The translations under genes and the position numbers were made by a program. A DNA stretch of 7,450 nt, from positions 1-7,450 of the forward strand of contig JAKAUG010000038.1 of the NCBI GenBank assembly GCA_021827805.1, given 5' to 3'. Below, in pieces: positions 6,158 to 7,450 of the stretch. How positions within the stretch are numbered: the first letter of the stretch is position 1; the number at the start of each line of letters is the position of its first letter. The notes under the pieces were generated by a model. The model was given only the letters and a program-made list of their open reading frames with translations, did not search any database and had not been told where the DNA came from. Source of the stretch: Bacillota bacterium (GTDB lineage Bacteria; Bacillota; Sulfobacillia; RBS10-35; JAJYVN01).

Positions 6158-7435
6158 TTACCACGTGGCGGCGGCAGCGGCTGGAGCAGGTGGGGGCAGG
6201 GCCACGTCGATCTTCCAAGGTCCGTTCACCGTCATCCCGGACCGCACTCGGAGCGCTGCCGGGGTGGCTCCTGCCGGCCACTCAGGGAAGAAGAGCTCCA
6301 GAGTACCGGAAGACGACGGACTCTGATCGCACCACGGCACCGCGGCAAGGCCCGGCACCGCGCATCCTTCCGGCATCCACCCGGCACCGTCACGCGCATT
6401 GGTCAGAACGAACGCGCTCGGCACCAGCGAGACCCCCGTCCAACGGACGCGGAACGCGACCCCTTTCGCGGCGGGAATCGGTGCGACCGAGACCGTGCCA
6501 CTGGCGAACGGCTTGAGCGGTGTCACGGCAGTACCGCGGGAATCGACGGGCACAAACAGGTCGGCCCGAAAGGACGGCAGCGTGACGGTGGCGCTGTCCA
6601 TGGGCAGGGGATCCGCGTAGTCCTGCGTTGCCACCCCGTCGACTGCTCCGCCACCGCTTGCCTCGCCAGTCGGCAACCACCCCCCGGGGGCGGTCAGGGA
6701 TGGCGTCCCAGAAGCGATCCAAAGAAGGAGACGCGACCCGGGGACAGACGCCGTCCACTGGACCTGTGTTGCTGCGGGCCCAGCGACAATCTGCGCAAGA
6801 GTGACGGTTACCCCGCCCGCAGTGGCTGCTCCCGCATTCGTCACCCGACGTACCGGTGCTTGTGTGGTCTTCTGCAGATCGAAGGAGGCCTGGTGGAACC
6901 CGGGCGAGCCCGGAAGCGTGAACCCAATCTCTGCCGGCCCAGTGGTAACCGATCCGAAGAACGTGTATACGCCGGTCACATTGTCGGGCCAGTTCCCAGC
7001 TTGGTACGAGGCCGCCGCGACGCGGCGACCGGCGCTGTCCTGAAGGAACATGCCGCCAACTGCCAGCTCCCGTTGCTGAATGCTTGTTCCCGTCATCCCG
7101 CACAGCAGGCTGGTCTGCCACCCGTCGGAGTAGTACGCCTGGCACCGCAGGGTGGCGCCGCCCCCTGGGACGACCAGGTCGAGCGGTCGCCACGCCGCCT
7201 TCCCGACCGTTCCGTAAAGACCCGGGTTGCCGCGCGAACCCCCTGTGGCCGTGACAATGAGGCGGCCCAACGTTGGGGCCATCGCCATCAGCGGTACCCC
7301 GATCACGCAAGCTACCAGAACAGGCCAAGTCCGGCGCTGGGGTGCCGGTGTCGCCCGCAGACGCCGCCGGATGCGGGATGCCGCGTCAGATGGCAGTTCC
7401 TCACGGTAGAAGATGCGGCGCAAGCCTGCTGACAT
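6158..7435 (-). CDS. Membrane-anchored DUF4179-like protein, possible anti-sigma factor
   Basis: The 425-residue protein has a basic cytoplasmic N-terminus (1-36, with RIRRRLRAT), a single membrane span at about 37-56 and a large external domain of about 365 residues. That domain is rich in beta-type, Val/Thr/Gly-rich sequence. Four external cysteines (C98, C112, C358, C369) form two close pairs that may be disulfides. Its C-terminal part ends GPWKIDVALPPP, resembling the G-W-(F/I) ending typical of DUF4179/DUF5643 proteins. These are usually encoded next to an ECF sigma factor and act as its membrane anti-sigma factor. That role is inference from architecture; I see no zinc-binding anti-sigma (HxxxCxxC) motif. 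The ATG at 7435 follows GAGGA by 4 bases and lies close to the right edge, so the presumed sigma factor gene would be outside. A simple lipid-free secreted adhesin or sensor is the alternative. Confidence 0.75.
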   Translation of the reverse strand: MSAGLRRIFYREELPSDAASRIRRRLRATPAPQRRTWPVLVACVIGVPLMAMAPTLGRLIVTATGGSRGNPGLYGTVGKAAWRPLDLVVPGGGATLRCQAYYSDGWQTSLLCGMTGTSIQQRELAVGGMFLQDSAGRRVAAASYQAGNWPDNVTGVYTFFGSVTTGPAEIGFTLPGSPGFHQASFDLQKTTQAPVRRVTNAGAATAGGVTVTLAQIVAGPAATQVQWTASVPGSRLLLWIASGTPSLTAPGGWLPTGEASGGGAVDGVATQDYADPLPMDSATVTLPSFRADLFVPVDSRGTAVTPLKPFASGTVSVAPIPAAKGVAFRVRWTGVSLVPSAFVLTNARDGAGWMPEGCAVPGLAAVPWCDQSPSSSGTLELFFPEWPAGATPAALRVRSGMTVNGPWKIDVALPPPAPAAAAATW

Positions 7436-7450
7436 CTGGTCCTCAGTCCC

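Noticed and set aside
5098..6516. Plus-strand open frame of 472 residues (and another of 403 in a second frame)
   Set aside because: It runs across the HEAT gene, the gene-poor stretch and the membrane-anchored gene in antisense, with low-complexity Arg/Ser/Pro content and no motif.
6107..7432. Plus-strand open frame of 441 residues
   Set aside because: It is antisense to the 425-residue protein, which has a membrane span, a proper SD and a better composition; the plus-strand product is Arg/Pro-rich and featureless.

Overview
The window is visibly very GC-rich bacterial DNA with compact genes, GTG and TTG starts, and a marked difference in texture between real coding sequence and the gene-poor stretches. 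Nothing fixes the taxon. A DUF4179-like membrane-anchored protein of the anti-sigma type, an extended -10 promoter and purine-rich ribosome binding sites hint at a high-GC member of the Bacillota, but this is a weak inference.

Region 1 (1-3266, minus strand) is a probable metal-transport operon. A candidate promoter near 3237-3266 leads into a complete FTR1-family high-affinity iron permease (2278-3114) with both REXXE motifs. About 130 bases downstream comes a P-type calcium-type cation ATPase (1-2148), cut by the window edge at the start of M5, with all N-terminal, phosphorylation and hinge motifs intact.

Region 2 (3267-3943) has no supportable gene. It holds two clear hairpins, an AT-rich island flanked by a near-perfect 9-base direct repeat, and then a strong plus-strand extended -10 promoter. 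A perfect 18-base inverted repeat (7-base arms) sits over the predicted transcription start of that promoter.

Region 3 (3944-4675, plus strand) has a small, unrecognised single-span membrane protein driven by that promoter. Just after its stop come five tandem copies of CGGCT, and right after these an eroded piece of what looks like an IS66-type transposase, with a frameshift and two stops.

Region 4 (4671-6157) has a small HEAT-repeat protein on the minus strand, then roughly 950 bases with no convincing gene. That stretch contains a cluster of CATG repeats with palindromes and one doubtful small ORF.

Region 5 (6158-7435, minus strand) is a complete 425-residue membrane-anchored protein with a short cytoplasmic N-terminus, one membrane span and a large external domain. 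It resembles DUF4179-type anti-sigma proteins and is probably the distal gene of an operon that enters from the right edge.

I see no CRISPR array, tRNA, rRNA, phage module or clearly new multi-gene system. The most interesting items are the operator-covered promoter of the small membrane protein, with its conflict over the start codon, and the repeat/IS junction just downstream of it.
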